DNA of 55,171 nt, from positions 1-55,171 of the forward strand of contig JADYYH010000112.1 in the NCBI GenBank assembly GCA_020853775.1, read 5' to 3'. The position numbers and the translations under genes are program-made. The notes under the pieces are model-generated. The model was not told where the DNA came from. It ran no database searches and saw nothing but the letters and a program-made list of their open reading frames with translations. Source of the stretch: Nitrospira sp. GTDB lineage: Bacteria > Nitrospirota > Nitrospiria > Nitrospirales > Nitrospiraceae. Positions 1-8,707 of this stretch are shown here, in pieces; the first letter of the stretch is position 1; every line of letters starts with the position of its first letter.

Positions 1-26
1 ACTAGGCCGACCCTCGCGGCCCGGCC

Positions 27-1268
27 TTACAATTGACAGACCCCCGATTGCACGGTGGCCACGGAGTCACCGGCCACCGTGGCCAGAATCTTGTAGTGCC
101 CTAATCCGAGTTCCTTGCCGTAGGCTTCTCCGACCAGCACATCCTGCACATGCTGGTGGTCGGAGGCCCGGAAGTAGGATCGCCCCTCTTTCAAACCATC
201 AACCTCATGTCCTTCCAATGCCTTGATGAGCGCGGGCGCCTCGGGTGTGCCTGCCCGCTGAATCGTTTCAAGGATCTGCGTCATGGCAGCGTACCCCAGA
301 TAACAGCGCGACGTGGGGGCATGACTGTATTTCTCCACGACACCTTGGATAAATCGTCTGGATCCATCGGTATTCACTTTGGGGTCCCAGATAAGCCCCC
401 AGATACCGGCGTTGTTCGCATAGCCCAGAGGACGACCAATTTGTTCGCCGGCGATCATCCCGCCGACACCGATTTTGTCTTTGGCTAACTCCAACGTGGT
501 GTAGGCTTTGAGCGCGTGGACCAGATCCCATCCGTAGAGATTCAACAGCACCAGCGTCGGTCGTTTGTCCTTGGCCGCAGCGAGTGCCGACGTGAACTCT
601 GTCGAACCGAACGGCATCAGTGTTTCGCCCACAAATTCCACCCCATGGGTGAGAGCGGTCGACACCATCGCCTGGGCCATCGCTTTTCCGCCCAACGAGC
701 TGGTCGTGATCATGAACCACCGGGTGCCGTAGGCTTTCACCAGCTGCGGAACAACGGCCTGCGCCAACATGGACGCATGGGGCATGAAAACGAAGGTGTG
801 GGAGTTACAAGCGGCCCCGGACAATTCAGGCAAATGTGACCCCGTGACCATGAACAGCTTGTTCTCTTTCTTCGCGAACTCCGACACAACGAGCGCGCAC
901 TCAGCATTGAATGTTCCCATCAAGACATCGACACGATCGTCTTGCACAAATTTCGTAGCGGCCTTGAGGGCTGCATCTGGGTTGGACGCATCATCCGCCT
1001 CCAGGATCGTCACCGGCCTCCCCAATACCCCGCCACGCTTGTTGAAGAGATCTACCGCGACGTTCGCCCCATGCACATCGTGGATAGAAGATGTCTTATA
1101 GGGGCTCGATAACGGGTCCAGAATACCGACTTTGATCGGCTCTGCCGCCAAGGCGGCTGAGCGCACAAAAGGCACATCGAGCAGGTGCCCGGCGAGATCG
1201 CCCAAGAGCAGCGCGCCACCACTCATAGCGGAGACGTGCAGAAAGCGTCGTCGCGAGATAGCACTCAT
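27..1268 (-). CDS. ABC transporter periplasmic solute-binding protein (Peripla_BP_6 / LivK type)
   Basis: A 413-residue protein of the branched-chain amino acid/amide/urea-type solute-binding family. The N-terminus has a twin-arginine signal (SRRRFLH at residues 5-11) followed by a hydrophobic stretch and an Ala-rich cleavage region near residue 41, so it is probably exported folded by Tat. The mature part opens with IKVGILDPLSSP and continues with the family pattern of NKRGGVLGRPV and a two-lobe fold. The ligand cannot be read from sequence; amides, urea or short amino acids are all possible. No permease or ATPase genes lie on the right; any partners would be to the left, outside the window. 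An AG-rich ribosome site (AGGGTAGGA) precedes the ATG. Confidence 0.85.
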   Translation of the reverse strand: MSAISRRRFLHVSAMSGGALLLGDLAGHLLDVPFVRSAALAAEPIKVGILDPLSSPYKTSSIHDVHGANVAVDLFNKRGGVLGRPVTILEADDASNPDAALKAATKFVQDDRVDVLMGTFNAECALVVSEFAKKENKLFMVTGSHLPELSGAACNSHTFVFMPHASMLAQAVVPQLVKAYGTRWFMITTSSLGGKAMAQAMVSTALTHGVEFVGETLMPFGSTEFTSALAAAKDKRPTLVLLNLYGWDLVHALKAYTTLELAKDKIGVGGMIAGEQIGRPLGYANNAGIWGLIWDPKVNTDGSRRFIQGVVEKYSHAPTSRCYLGYAAMTQILETIQRAGTPEAPALIKALEGHEVDGLKEGRSYFRASDHQHVQDVLVGEAYGKELGLGHYKILATVAGDSVATVQSGVCQL

Positions 1269-1395
1269 GGTCCTACCCTCTTCGCTGTTCCGGCATGTTG
1301 AATGTGCCCTACGTACACAAACGCCTCGGCACCGTTTCGACTCTCATAGCAGAGTCGCCGCTGTTTTCACAGCTCGAAGTGGCCAATGATGTGCT

Positions 1396-1416
1396 GCCGG
1401 TGTGGCCCACACTGGC
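1396..1416. promoter_or_regulatory. Near-perfect palindrome upstream of the solute-binding protein gene
   Basis: Two 10-base arms around a single central C (1406), all pairs Watson-Crick except one G-T at 1399/1413. A one-base centre does not make a good RNA hairpin, so a binding site for a dimeric regulator is the likelier reading. It lies about 130 bases upstream of the gene starting at 1268, in a 264-base gap that otherwise holds nothing I recognise. No run of T follows, so it is not a terminator. The regulator is unknown. Confidence 0.35.
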
Positions 1417-1532
1417 CGCAACAGATCTCACCATCGTGAGCAGCATGGTGGCGCGGGCTAGTGAGCCATCGTAGATGGCTATGCATGTAGAGAGAACGGA
1501 GACGTTGGGGCACTAAACCATCTGTCTACCTG

Positions 1533-2618
1533 CTAACTGTACTGATCTTCGGTATACACCTGCTTGATTGACCAAAAGACCGCCTCCTTTAATTTCTTGA
1601 TCTGGGGATCCGGAGGATCCTTTCGGATTTTTTGCAGCTTCCGGTCGAGTGCGAATAACGGTTCAACCGACCGCCGATCCGGCACCCGCCCCAATGCCCA
1701 GGCAATCTCCGTTTGCACCACAATGTCGATGCCGGGGGCATCAAGCATCTCCAGCAACGGGGGGACCACTCTGGAGTCGCTATGAGTATTGCCCAGATCG
1801 CCCAGCCCTTTCGCCGCAGCCGCCTGCAGCTCGGGCTGCTTGGAATGTTTCAAAATGTCGATCAGAACAGGGATGCCCTCCTTCCCCATGTTCCCCAATG
1901 CGACCGCGGCTTGCTTCGCGAGGTCTCTGTCCTTCAAGGCCTCGGTGAGGTGGGGCAACGCTTCATCCGCGACCATCTCTCCTAAGAGGGAAATTATCGT
2001 TAATTTCCTGATTTGGCTGGTTTGCGGCGTATCCAGCAATTTGAGCAGGCGATCAGGCTGGCCCCACTCCGCAGTCAAGAGAAGGGGGAACTCATATTTT
2101 TCCAGCGCATCCTGCAGCGCATTCATCGCATACGACCCCGGATCTGGTGCCTGAGCCGACTGAGCGGATTCGACAGCATCTTGGAATTCCGTCCGAACCT
2201 CCTTCTGCCATTTGATCTTCATGCCACCCAAGGCGTAGGTAATCTGACATGCCGGCCCTTTCCACAAGCGGGACGGCGCATCGGGCAAATCATTGTCTCC
2301 GCCCGCGGACGCCGTGCCCTCCCACGTCTTCCGTTGCTCGCACTTGACCCGGACGACGACATCGTGGGGCTTGCTTGGGTCCGAGACCGTTTCGTAACCG
2401 AGTTCTCCCATGCGCTTCATCACCACGCCCAGAATTCCCCCGGCATTGGTAGCCCCTTTGTCTGTGAGGGCCAATGCCTCAATCGAGACTGTTTGAATCG
2501 CCCCTAATTCTTTCTTTTGTGCGTCGGTAAAATAGTCTCGATAAGCCCCGACCGAAAGAGGGAAGCCGCTCAACAGAATGAGACACCCAACTGCAGTGAT
2601 CACAGACTGGCGGTTCAT
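1533..2618 (-). CDS. Secreted HEAT-repeat protein
   Basis: About 361 residues. I place the start at the ATG at 2618 (MNRQSVITAVG), which follows a GGGGGG ribosome site; an upstream in-frame ATG at 2672 would add 18 residues without a signal-peptide look. Residues 1-24 form a signal peptide. An N-terminal domain of about 180 residues has no family I recognise. The C-terminal half holds PBS-lyase-type HEAT repeats (for example LPHLTEALKDRDLAKQAAVA and IPVLIDILKH), which usually serve as protein-binding scaffolds. It is probably periplasmic. Its partner is unknown. Confidence 0.75.
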   Translation of the reverse strand: MNRQSVITAVGCLILLSGFPLSVGAYRDYFTDAQKKELGAIQTVSIEALALTDKGATNAGGILGVVMKRMGELGYETVSDPSKPHDVVVRVKCEQRKTWEGTASAGGDNDLPDAPSRLWKGPACQITYALGGMKIKWQKEVRTEFQDAVESAQSAQAPDPGSYAMNALQDALEKYEFPLLLTAEWGQPDRLLKLLDTPQTSQIRKLTIISLLGEMVADEALPHLTEALKDRDLAKQAAVALGNMGKEGIPVLIDILKHSKQPELQAAAAKGLGDLGNTHSDSRVVPPLLEMLDAPGIDIVVQTEIAWALGRVPDRRSVEPLFALDRKLQKIRKDPPDPQIKKLKEAVFWSIKQVYTEDQYS

Positions 2619-2839
2619 ACGGTATCCCCCCTTTCTTTCGGAGAACATTCGAATGGTGGCATGGTGAGTCATGCCTGCGTGCTCATTATACCGTTCCTTA
2701 TGCAGGGCAGTGCTAGCGAAGACCTCTCAGCACGGTAAGATGCAACGCCGTGATAGAGACCTCGCCACTTACAACCTACTTTCCGGACTAGCGCCGCTCA
2801 GGATGACATCTCAACGCCCGGTCCCCACCTGCGTATGGG
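2619..2839. other. Intergenic region between the HEAT gene and the tRNA-Leu promoter
   Basis: Together with the next 111 bases this is a 332-base gap between divergent genes. The right part holds a promoter (2840-2869) and a 12-base palindrome (2892-2903). In the left part, which should contain the promoter of the minus-strand HEAT gene, I see no convincing gene or site. Confidence 0.5.
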
Positions 2840-2869
2840 TTGACAGGCAGACACGATCGACGGTACAAA
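2840..2869 (+). promoter_or_regulatory. Sigma-70-type promoter of tRNA-Leu(UAG), perhaps also of tig-clpP-clpX
   Basis: TTGACA at 2840-2845 is a perfect -35 box, followed after 18 bases by TACAAA at 2864-2869 as the -10 box (4 of 6 matches). Transcription would start near 2877, about 75 bases before the tRNA. A 12-base palindrome, TGCACATGTGCA (2892-2903), lies just downstream of the predicted start and could be an operator. Confidence 0.5.
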
Positions 2870-2950
2870 ATGTCATTATTCATCGTGCTTTTGCACATGT
2901 GCATCCATTCCTTACGCACCATCGGTGAGCAGCCTAGTACTCAGCGTCGC

Positions 2951-3033
2951 GCGAGAGTGGCGGAACTGGCAGACGCGCGAGACTTAGGATCTCGTGGGTA
3001 ACCGTGGGGGTTCAAGTCCCCCCTCTCGCACCA
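2951..3033 (+). tRNA. tRNA-Leu (anticodon UAG)
   Basis: The acceptor stem GCGAGAG (2951-2957) pairs with CTCTCGC (3023-3029), followed by discriminator A and an encoded CCA (3031-3033). The anticodon stem CGAGA/TCTCG encloses the loop CTTAGGA, giving anticodon UAG, which reads CUA. A long variable arm (around TGGGTAACCGTG) and the T arm GGGGGTTCAAGTCCCCC complete a class II tRNA. It sits only about 60 bases before tig on the same strand and could share its transcript. Confidence 0.95.
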
Positions 3034-3094
3034 CCCTCTATGGCCTGGCGTGACGCACCAAACATTATCGGACTTGGAGGACGTGAATAGACTT

Positions 3095-4420
3095 ATGAAG
3101 ATGGAAATGACCGAACTCGGCCCCATGAAGCGAGCGCTCAAGATCGAAGTTCCTGCTGACGAAGTGAATCTGCGTTTTGTTCAGGCTTACTCTGAATTGA
3201 ATCGGCAAGTTCGCATTCCCGGCTTCCGCCCCGGAAAAGCTCCCCTCCAATTGCTCGAGAAGCGCTATGCGAAAACGATTGAAGAAGATGTCATCCGGAG
3301 CTTAGTGCCGGATTATTATGATCGAGCCATCCGCCAGGCGGGAATCGTTCCAGTTGTTGTGGAAATCCCACCGTTGGAACGGGTCAAAGTTAAGAAAGAC
3401 TCCCCGTTTAGCTTTACGGCCACCGTTGAAATCAAACCGACGATTGAGCTTCGGGATTACAAAGCTCCGAATCCCATCTCTCTGAAACAGGATCAGCGAA
3501 CCGTCACCGATGAACAGATACAAAAGGCTCTCGAAGTCCTTCGCGAGCAGATGGCTCAGCTCCATCCGGCTCCAGCCGGCACGACATTGGCCGACGGAGA
3601 CTATGCTGTTATAGACATTGACGGCACAGTGGATGGGACCGCTCTTGATGGGACAACCAAGACGGGACACCTTCACAAAATGGGCTCTCACGCCTCCGTC
3701 CTGGGAATCGACGTTGAACCGTACCTTGTCGGGAAAAAGGAAGGTGACGTCATCACCATTCCTCAGGCCTATCCGGCGACACATCCCGATGCACGAGTGG
3801 CTGGGAAAAGCGTCAACTTTCGCTGCACCGTCAAGTCGATCAAGCGCAAACAACTTCCGGCGCTCGACGACGAATTTGCAAAAGATTGCGGCCCCTATCA
3901 ATCTTTGCAGGAAATTCGAGAGAAGCTCCACGCTGAAATGGACCGGGCTTTGAAAAAGGATATCGAGGATTCCTACAAGGATACGATCTTAAAGCGACTG
4001 GCCGAAACTCACCACTTTGATCTCCCCGGAACACTCGTAGAACGAGAACTCTCCGCCATGGTTCGCCAGCAATTGCAGTCCCGTCAACGAAAGGCCGGTG
4101 ATGGAACGGAGGCTTCCCCCGCGCTCTCGCAAGCCGACGAAGCCAAACAGCTACAAGAAGAATATCGCCCGGAGGCTGAACGTCGCGTGAAGGTTGGGCT
4201 CATCTTGGAAGCGCTGGCAACGAAAGAAAACATCACGGTGACTAATGAGGATCTCAGCAACGAAATCACGCGGCTCGCTGCTGAAGTGAAACTCTCCGTC
4301 GAGGAAGTCACCCGCATGATTCAAGCGGGTGGTCAAGACACGCTGAATGATCTTCGCTCAAGAATCTTGGCTGACAAGGCGTTGGATTTTGTATACAAGC
4401 ACGCGATGATTCAGGGCTGA
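3095..4420 (+). CDS. tig: Trigger factor, ribosome-associated chaperone and peptidyl-prolyl isomerase
   Basis: About 441 residues, close to the family's usual 430-450. It binds ribosomal protein L23 at the exit tunnel and shields nascent chains. The N-terminal ribosome-binding domain shows the signature GFRPGKAP, a PPIase (FKBP-like) middle domain follows at roughly 150-240 (DGDYAVIDIDGTVDG), then the helical C-terminal arms. I chose the ATG at 3095 (MKMEMTELGPMKR) because it matches the normal family start; a GGAGG lies 14 bases upstream, and in-frame GTGs at 3050 and 3083 are alternatives. The order tig-clpP-clpX is the classical bacterial one. Confidence 0.95.
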   Translation: MKMEMTELGPMKRALKIEVPADEVNLRFVQAYSELNRQVRIPGFRPGKAPLQLLEKRYAKTIEEDVIRSLVPDYYDRAIRQAGIVPVVVEIPPLERVKVKKDSPFSFTATVEIKPTIELRDYKAPNPISLKQDQRTVTDEQIQKALEVLREQMAQLHPAPAGTTLADGDYAVIDIDGTVDGTALDGTTKTGHLHKMGSHASVLGIDVEPYLVGKKEGDVITIPQAYPATHPDARVAGKSVNFRCTVKSIKRKQLPALDDEFAKDCGPYQSLQEIREKLHAEMDRALKKDIEDSYKDTILKRLAETHHFDLPGTLVERELSAMVRQQLQSRQRKAGDGTEASPALSQADEAKQLQEEYRPEAERRVKVGLILEALATKENITVTNEDLSNEITRLAAEVKLSVEEVTRMIQAGGQDTLNDLRSRILADKALDFVYKHAMIQG

Positions 4421-4546
4421 CATCTCCGAATACCTGGAGTCGCGGGCACTAAAGGTCGGGCGGTCATCACCAAATCCCGGCGGGATGAGTATGGTAAACT
4501 GAAGAGTTTCCACCTGGTAGTCCTCTAGCGGAAAGGATTCGGCCGA

Positions 4547-5182
4547 ATGCTAGTTCCGATTGTTGTCGAGCAAACAAACCGCGGCGAGCGTGCCTACGAC
4601 ATTTATTCACGCCTCCTCAAGGACCGCATCATCTTCCTCGGCGCTCCGATTGACGACGTCTTTGCTAACCTGATTATTGCCCAGCTGCTGTTCCTGGAAG
4701 CAGAGGACCCGGAGAAGGATATTAATCTGTACATCAATTCCCCTGGGGGAAGTGTTACGGCGGGACTTGGCATCTACGACACCATGCAATACGTCAAACC
4801 CTCCATTAATACGATCTGCTTGGGGCAGGCAGCCAGCATGGGGGCCTTTTTGTTAACCGCCGGGACAAAAGGCAAGCGTTATGCGCTCCCCAACGCCCGT
4901 GTCATGATTCACCAACCGATGGGCGGATTTCAGGGCCAGGCGACGGAGATCGACATTCATGCCCGGGAGATTCTGAAGATTCGCGAACGCCTGAATGAAA
5001 TCATGGCTAAACATACCGGACAACCGCTGGATAAAATTTCCCAGGACACCGAGCGGGACTACTTTATGTCCAGTGAGGAAGCCAAACGCTACGGACTGAT
5101 CGACGAAGTCATCACACGCCCCCTGAAGAGCCTTAAACCCGTGGGATCAACGGACTCAGGGAAAGATGGCGGCAAGAGCTAG
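4547..5182 (+). CDS. clpP: ATP-dependent Clp protease proteolytic subunit
   Basis: A 211-residue serine peptidase that forms the double-heptamer degradation chamber and works with ClpX or ClpA/ClpC. The catalytic triad is complete: Ser97 in GQAASMGAF, His122 in MIHQPMGG and Asp171 in DTERDYFMS, at the same numbering as the E. coli enzyme. No propeptide of note. AAAGGA a few bases upstream is the likely ribosome site. clpX follows 26 bases later, so the two are almost certainly co-transcribed. Confidence 0.97.
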   Translation: MLVPIVVEQTNRGERAYDIYSRLLKDRIIFLGAPIDDVFANLIIAQLLFLEAEDPEKDINLYINSPGGSVTAGLGIYDTMQYVKPSINTICLGQAASMGAFLLTAGTKGKRYALPNARVMIHQPMGGFQGQATEIDIHAREILKIRERLNEIMAKHTGQPLDKISQDTERDYFMSSEEAKRYGLIDEVITRPLKSLKPVGSTDSGKDGGKS

Positions 5183-5208
5183 TTGACCTTTGGTGTACAG
5201 GAGGCGGC

Positions 5209-6465
5209 ATGGCTAAACAGGAAAAGATTGATCGGCACCTGCGTTGCTCGTTCTGCGGGAAAAGTCGGGACGAAGTACGCAAACTCATCGCCGGTCCCAC
5301 CGTCTACATTTGTGACGAATGTGTGAACCTTTGCAATGACATCATTGCCGAGGACTGGGAAGAAGCGAAGGAAGAAATCTCCTCCAAGCTGAAAAAGCCG
5401 GCCGAGATCAAACACCATCTCGATCAGTACGTAGTCGGCCAGGACCGCGCAAAACGCATCCTCTCAGTCGCCGTACACAACCACTATAAACGGATATCAG
5501 CCAAGGATAAGGACGTTGACGACGTCGAACTCCAGAAAGGGAACATTCTGGTCGTCGGCCCGACCGGCACAGGGAAAACCCTCCTGGCCCAGACTTTGGC
5601 CAAGTTTCTTGACGTCCCGTTTACGCTCGCCGATGCGACGACACTCACGGAAGCGGGCTATGTTGGAGAAGACGTTGAAAACATCATTCTCAAATTGCTC
5701 CAGGCTGCCGACTACGATGTCGAACGCGCAGAGCGCGGAATTGTGTATATCGACGAAATCGACAAGATCAGCAGGAAAAGCGACAGTCCGTCGATTACCA
5801 GAGACGTTTCTGGCGAGGGTGTTCAGCAGGCACTGTTGAAGCTGATCGAAGGAACGGTCGCAAACGTCCCCCCTCAGGGAGGACGCAAACATCCGCATCA
5901 AGAATTCATTCAGGTCAATACTTCTAATATCCTTTTCATCTGCGGCGGTGCATTTGTGGGCCTGGAACATATTATCGAGCAGCGCCTGAACCGGAAATCG
6001 ATGGGGTTCGGAGCCGAGGTCCGGGGCCGTAATGATATTCGATTGGGCGAGTTATTGCCGCATGTCCAACCGGAAGATTTGCTGAAATACGGATTGATCC
6101 CCGAATTTATCGGCCGGTTGCCGGTCGTCGCTACGCTCGACGAACTCGATGAGCAAGCGCTCATTCGCATCCTCACAGAGCCCAGAAATGCGCTTACTAA
6201 GCAATATGAAAAACTGCTGTCCTTTGAAAAAGTGAAGCTCCGGTTCACTGAAGGCGCCTTGAGTGCTGTGGCCCGGAAGGCCTTTACTCAGAAGACCGGT
6301 GCCCGCGGATTACGTGCGATTCTCGAAGAGGCCATGCTGGATGTCATGTACGATGCCCCTTCGCAGAAACAGATCAAAGAAGTTGTGATCACTGAAGACG
6401 CCATTAGTGGAAAACATGCGCCGATTCGAATCTTTGAGCAGGACAAAGACGTCAAAAGCGCCTAA
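5209..6465 (+). CDS. clpX: ATP-dependent Clp protease ATP-binding subunit ClpX
   Basis: A 418-residue AAA+ unfoldase that feeds substrates to ClpP. The N-terminal zinc-binding domain has Cys13, Cys16, Cys35 and Cys38 (CSFC and CDEC). Walker A is GPTGTGKT at 117-124, Walker B is in VYIDEIDKI, and the pore loop and sensor regions look normal. The consensus AGGAGG ribosome site stands 5 bases before the ATG. The gene is followed by a strong terminator, so it probably ends the operon. Confidence 0.97.
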   Translation: MAKQEKIDRHLRCSFCGKSRDEVRKLIAGPTVYICDECVNLCNDIIAEDWEEAKEEISSKLKKPAEIKHHLDQYVVGQDRAKRILSVAVHNHYKRISAKDKDVDDVELQKGNILVVGPTGTGKTLLAQTLAKFLDVPFTLADATTLTEAGYVGEDVENIILKLLQAADYDVERAERGIVYIDEIDKISRKSDSPSITRDVSGEGVQQALLKLIEGTVANVPPQGGRKHPHQEFIQVNTSNILFICGGAFVGLEHIIEQRLNRKSMGFGAEVRGRNDIRLGELLPHVQPEDLLKYGLIPEFIGRLPVVATLDELDEQALIRILTEPRNALTKQYEKLLSFEKVKLRFTEGALSAVARKAFTQKTGARGLRAILEEAMLDVMYDAPSQKQIKEVVITEDAISGKHAPIRIFEQDKDVKSA

Positions 6466-6508
6466 CTGTTTAGAAGCATTCACGTATTAAGGTATTCCCG
6501 GAGACGGG

Positions 6509-6536
6509 AGAGGGGGCCTGAGCCCCCTCTTTTTTT
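6509..6536 (+). terminator. Rho-independent terminator after clpX
   Basis: A perfect 9-base stem AGAGGGGGC (6509-6517) and GCCCCCTCT (6522-6530) with a CTGA tetraloop, running straight into six more T (6531-6536). It lies 44 bases after the clpX stop. Confidence 0.92.
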
Positions 6537-6678
6537 GCCCTTTGCAGCGCAGCAGTACACGCCCCCACTCTCCACGACGCTAAAAATCGCAGGTTTCTAT
6601 CGACAAGTTCGATCCATAGGCTATACTTGCACAAGATGCCTTTCCTCCAAGGTCCCAGGTTTTCTAAAGGGCGTACAC

Positions 6679-7203
6679 GTGAAATTTCCAGTTGTATCAA
6701 GCTCAAGACACAAGGGTAAGACGCTTGAAATTGATTCCTCCAAGGAATCGGTCACGTTGCTCGGTCTCAACGGCGAACCAATGGGAAGTCTCGGGTGGGA
6801 TTTTCTCGTCGATCAGATTTTGACCTATCGAAAGCCTCAGCAGTCCCGTGAGGCCCGTTCCGAACCACGGATTTCCCTTTCTATCCGCGTCAAATATCAC
6901 ACTCCCGATGGAATGCAGTTCGAGAGTCGAGCCGGAGGAATCGGCGGCGGCGGCCTTTTTATTGAGAGCGTTGCCCCATTAGCCGTCGGAACCAAACTGG
7001 CAATGGAATTCACGCTCCCGGAAGATCCCAGTGAGTGGATGTCGGCAAAGGGAGTGATTGCCTGGGTCTGCCCTAAAGCAGACCAGTATACATTTAGCCC
7101 CGGAATGGGAGTGCGTTTCACGGATATCGCAGCGGAGACCCGCAATCGCGTCTTGAATCTGGTCCATTCGGTAAAAGGCATGCCGCCGAGCGAATCTCAC
7201 TAA
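6679..7203 (+). CDS. PilZ-like domain protein, first of a tandem pair
   Basis: About 174 residues. I start it at the GTG at 6679 (VKFPVVSSS) because AAAGGG lies 6 bases upstream and the downstream paralogue begins with the same MKFPV pattern. Residues 1-55 form a small domain shared by both copies. From about residue 60 a PilZ domain of the TIGR02266 type follows, with an RxxxR motif (RSEPR) as in cyclic-di-GMP binders. The second ligand motif, normally D/NxSxxG, is replaced by GGIGGGG, so nucleotide binding is uncertain. No signal peptide; cytoplasmic. Identity with the next gene is clear along its whole length. Confidence 0.75.
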   Translation: MKFPVVSSSRHKGKTLEIDSSKESVTLLGLNGEPMGSLGWDFLVDQILTYRKPQQSREARSEPRISLSIRVKYHTPDGMQFESRAGGIGGGGLFIESVAPLAVGTKLAMEFTLPEDPSEWMSAKGVIAWVCPKADQYTFSPGMGVRFTDIAAETRNRVLNLVHSVKGMPPSESH

Positions 7204-7269
7204 ACACCCTCGACGCACAATTCCAGATCGTAGCAGATCGATGCACTGCAGACCCACCGAGACCTCACG

Positions 7270-7788
7270 ATGAAATTTCCCGTCACTGCCACCCGCGAAC
7301 ACCACGGCAAAACGCTGGGGATTGATTGCGAACAGGAAACGGTGTCTTTGTTCGATCACAACGGGCAACAGCTGAGTACTCTGAGCTGGGGAACCCTCAT
7401 CGAGCAGATGCTCTCCGGTGATGAGGATACCCGCTTTGCTCATAGTCGATCGCACCCACGAGCTCCCCTTGCGATCAAGGTACATTGCACCACCGGGGAC
7501 GGGAAGCATTTTGACAGCCTGACTGGCGGGATCGGCGGAGGGGGATTGTTTATCGAGAGTAGTACGCCCTTAGCGCCCGGCACGGAACTGACCGTGGAAT
7601 TTGCCTTACCAGACCGGCCAACCCAGAAATTTGCCACGCGCGCGAAAGTCGCCTGGACTCGGTCAAAGCCTGAGCGTTATCTGCTCTTTCCAGGAATGGG
7701 CATCCAATTTACTGACATTGATTCCGAGGCTCAAACCCGACTCACTGACCTCGTCGATTCCCTGAACCGGTGCCGGGCTGTGTCCTAA
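7270..7788 (+). CDS. PilZ-like domain protein, second of a tandem pair
   Basis: 172 residues, paralogous to the gene ending at 7203. Shared features are the start MKFPV, the N-terminal GKTLGID segment, RxxxR (RSHPR), the motif GGIGGGGLFIES, and a C-terminal PGMGIQFTDI stretch. Like its neighbour it lacks the serine of the canonical D/NxSxxG cyclic-di-GMP motif. It probably arose by tandem duplication and may act as a c-di-GMP-responsive adaptor or a derived non-binding form. Its 3' end overlaps the convergent HEAT lipoprotein gene by 47 bases. Confidence 0.75.
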   Translation: MKFPVTATREHHGKTLGIDCEQETVSLFDHNGQQLSTLSWGTLIEQMLSGDEDTRFAHSRSHPRAPLAIKVHCTTGDGKHFDSLTGGIGGGGLFIESSTPLAPGTELTVEFALPDRPTQKFATRAKVAWTRSKPERYLLFPGMGIQFTDIDSEAQTRLTDLVDSLNRCRAVS

Positions 7789-8551
7789 TCTGCCGAACAG
7801 CCCAGTGTGCCCATTCACGAACCCTCGGATTCGAATCTCTCTCGGCAACCGCGGACAACACATCCAACGCACCGACATCTCCCACTTTTCCAAGTCGAAA
7901 CGCAGCCTCAGCCCGCACGCCCGCATCGGCATCGTGCTGTAAAAGCCGCAAAAGACTTGGTAGAGATCTCGCGTCTCCCGTCTCACTGAGAACCGCTGCG
8001 ACCCCTTGACGCACCTGCGCGTTCGGATCTTTTAGAGCCGACTCGAGATCCGTAGAGAAGGACACAGCCTCTAAACTGAGGAGGGCTCGACTGGCAGCGA
8101 CCCGAGTCGAAACATCCGCATCGTGAAGTGCCTGAAGAATCTGCTCCTCCTGAGCTGCCGAAAGATCAATTTCACCAAGCGCCAACGCGGAAGCCACGCG
8201 AACAGGCTCGGACGGATCCGCTAACTTCCTCACAAGCGCCGCCCCGCTCTTTCCGTCACTCACTCGACCCAAGGCGAGCGCGGCAGCCGCGCGAACACGG
8301 GGATCTTGATCCGCCAATGCAGCGAGAAGCCCTGAGCTTGCAGATTGGTGGCCGATCTTTCCCAGCGCTTCGGTTGCAGTGCGACGCACCTCCGGATCAG
8401 GATCAGCGAGCAATTCGCTTAGTCTGATTGAAACGGATTCCGGAGCCGCTGGTGGGACCTCCACATAACAACCGGTCAAGGAAAGGGAGAGTACGAGTGG
8501 CAGTAAGCATGCACGGTATGGCACGCGAGGCGGAAAGCAGACGGGACTCAT
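7742..8551 (-). CDS. HEAT-repeat lipoprotein
   Basis: About 269 residues from the ATG at 8551 (MSPVCFPPR), which starts a lipoprotein signal peptide ending in the lipobox LTGC; the upstream in-frame extension to 8671 has no signal-peptide character. After the acylated Cys the protein is built of about six HEAT/PBS-lyase repeats of about 31 residues (LLADPDPEVRRTATEALGKI, LADQDPRVRAAAALALGRV and so on). It is likely membrane-anchored on the periplasmic side and a protein-binding scaffold. The partner is unknown. Confidence 0.8.
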   Translation of the reverse strand: MSPVCFPPRVPYRACLLPLVLSLSLTGCYVEVPPAAPESVSIRLSELLADPDPEVRRTATEALGKIGHQSASSGLLAALADQDPRVRAAAALALGRVSDGKSGAALVRKLADPSEPVRVASALALGEIDLSAAQEEQILQALHDADVSTRVAASRALLSLEAVSFSTDLESALKDPNAQVRQGVAAVLSETGDARSLPSLLRLLQHDADAGVRAEAAFRLGKVGDVGALDVLSAVAERDSNPRVREWAHWAVRQIRTQPGTGSGNRRGQ

Positions 8552-8707
8552 GTGGATTTCAGAATGGCGGGTGCATGCTGCATAGACAGGATTACAGGTG
8601 GAATCAGCAGACACCCTCAGCGACAATGCATGGACATCGGCCCGGCATGGTGAGACGGATTTCCTCCACATCGACTCGCCGATCGCGTCACAAAAAGCTT
8701 CGATCAG

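Noticed and set aside
2941-3141. 66-residue minus-strand ORF over the first tRNA-Leu
   Set aside because: It is the antisense reading of the tRNA; the ERGDLNPHG-type peptide is a well-known false prediction.
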